6,676 nt of DNA from Prevotellamassilia sp. GTDB taxonomy: Bacteria; Bacteroidota; Bacteroidia; Bacteroidales; Bacteroidaceae. Positions 5,740 through 6,676 of this stretch are shown here, piece by piece. A model generated the notes under the pieces. It had not been told where the DNA came from. It saw only the letters and a program-made list of their open reading frames with translations, and did no database searches. Location: positions 1 to 6,676 of the forward strand of contig JAHAWW010000160.1 in the NCBI GenBank assembly GCA_018383375.1, in the 5' to 3' direction. The first letter of the stretch is position 1, and each line of letters starts with the position of its first letter. The position numbers and the translations under genes were made by a program.

Positions 5740-5773
5740 CGCTGAACCACTTATGATAACCAATCTAATCACT

Positions 5774-6676
5774 ATGAACAAACACATCCGAATGTTTGCC
5801 AAAGGGGTGTGCATCCTTTTGGCAAGTTTGACGTCTACTGCCACGATGGCAGCCGGCACCCCGTCGGCTTCAGGTGGCGGCAAGACCCTGGCCGCGGCCG
5901 AAGAGAGCACGACGGCAACAGGCATGCCCGAAAACGGCAAGACCTATTACCTTTATTGCGACAACGCCACGCAGCAGTTTTTCTACAACAACGGCGGTAC
6001 GCTGGCCGTGAGCAATGGCGTGACCAAAGATCCCTCGCTCTATACCTTCACCTGTACGGTGACGGCCGAGGGCAAGTATCAGTTCCTCAACGTCAGCAGC
6101 AACAAGTATTTCGGCTTCAAGGGGTTCAGCGCTACCGCCTACAACTACACCCTCTCAGACGGCGTGCCCTCGGGCGAGGCCGTACATCTCTATGCCGATG
6201 CCGACGGCAAATATCTCGTGATGAAGGAAGACGGCGGCTTTGACCAGTCAACGATGGCCAACTATACCAAGACCGACAACAACATCTTCTCGGCCAACTA
6301 CATCTTTGTGGAAGCCTCGACCTGCAAATTCCTCTCGTTTGCAGGCAATTCGGCCTCAGGCGCTACCATCACATGGAACGGCGAGACCAAATCGCTGCCC
6401 TGCAGCTATCTTGTCATGCCCGGAACGACCGTGACCGACCCTCAGGTCACCTTGAACTATGACCCGGCCACTTTGACCTCGGCCACGCTGAAATATGAAG
6501 GAGTCTTCACCAGCGCAGGGGCTGAGACAACTTTGCCCGCAACGCTCGACGGCACGGCCAATGCTTCATACGAAATCCGTTTTATGCCCGATGTCTTCTC
6601 GTCTGCATACGGCGAGAAATGGGTGCGTGTGATCAATGCCCGCAAGCCGGCCTACGGCTTCACCCTGCCCGGCAAC
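5774..6676 (+). CDS. Exported protein of unknown function, N-terminal 301 residues (runs off the right edge)
   Basis: I do not recognise the family. Residues 1 to about 26 form a signal peptide with a basic start (MNKHIRMFAKG), hydrophobic core CILLASL and a likely cleavage near TMA-AG. There is no lipobox, so the product should be periplasmic, secreted or outer-membrane-delivered. After a low-complexity Ala/Ser/Thr stretch (27-50) comes a beta-rich region with repeated aromatic strands: GKTYYLYCDNATQQFFYNN (55-73), then SNKYFGFKGF, DGKYLVMK and CKFLSF. Spaced Tyr/Phe and Gly of this sort recall ricin-like (beta-trefoil) or glycosidase-associated modules. From about residue 218 a second, Ig-like region starts (VTDPQVTLNY). 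A large multidomain enzyme such as a glycosidase is plausible, but the catalytic part is not in the window. The in-frame ATG at 5753 is a possible start, but it would leave almost no leader after the predicted transcription start. No stop codon occurs before the edge. Confidence 0.8.
   Translation, partial: MNKHIRMFAKGVCILLASLTSTATMAAGTPSASGGGKTLAAAEESTTATGMPENGKTYYLYCDNATQQFFYNNGGTLAVSNGVTKDPSLYTFTCTVTAEGKYQFLNVSSNKYFGFKGFSATAYNYTLSDGVPSGEAVHLYADADGKYLVMKEDGGFDQSTMANYTKTDNNIFSANYIFVEASTCKFLSFAGNSASGATITWNGETKSLPCSYLVMPGTTVTDPQVTLNYDPATLTSATLKYEGVFTSAGAETTLPATLDGTANASYEIRFMPDVFSSAYGEKWVRVINARKPAYGFTLPGN

Larger units (their letters stand above)
5343..5773. other. Non-coding interval between hisS and the exported-protein gene
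   Basis: I see no credible gene in these 431 bases on either strand. They hold two hairpins (5359-5398 and 5431-5470), a 10-bp direct repeat (5500-5530) and compact GGCAAG/CTTGCC arms (5585-5607). They also hold an 8-bp palindrome (5686-5693) and the promoter of the next gene (5708-5739). The section 5470-5700 is otherwise unexplained and is long for an intergenic spacer, so a small RNA or operator sites are possible but not shown. Confidence 0.6.

Overview
The window looks like a chromosomal segment of a Bacteroidales bacterium, probably of the Prevotella/Bacteroides kind. The grounds are promoter elements of the Bacteroidetes type (TAnnTTTG), the absence of Shine-Dalgarno sequences before the starts, two lipoproteins whose lipid cysteine is followed by acidic residues (the Bacteroidetes surface-export pattern), fimbrillin-like domains, a plug-domain TonB receptor, and a histidyl-tRNA synthetase of the Bacteroidetes type. 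Coding regions favour G or C at third positions, while intergenic regions are A+T-rich. Genus-level assignment is not possible from what is visible.

Left half (1-3817, minus strand). Reading in the direction of transcription, a -7-like element near 3810-3817 precedes three genes. The first encodes a lipoprotein with an N-terminal fimbrillin-like domain fused to a DNA/RNA non-specific endonuclease (3706-2114). The second encodes a lipoprotein with the same kind of N-terminal domain, a Gly/Glu linker and a C-terminal beta-rich, jelly-roll-like domain (2060-612). The third is the start of a TonB-dependent outer-membrane receptor (524-1, running off the left edge). A strong terminator-like hairpin lies between genes two and three. 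No promoter-like element is visible between it and the receptor start, so it may act as an attenuator. Together the genes suggest a cell-surface machine that cuts extracellular nucleic acid and imports a product; this is inference from domain content and gene order.

Middle (3978-5342, plus strand). A complete hisS is transcribed divergently from its own -7 element and is followed by one, possibly two, terminator hairpins.

Right part. A non-coding stretch of about 430 bases (5343-5773) holds those hairpins, short repeats, an 8-bp palindrome and a well-formed Bacteroidetes promoter (TTTG-N20-TATTTTTG). That promoter leads into a gene for an exported protein with a cleavable signal peptide, which runs off the right edge after 301 codons. 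I do not recognise its family with confidence.

The best candidate for something not well described is the fimbrillin-nuclease fusion, together with its sister lipoprotein and the TonB receptor.
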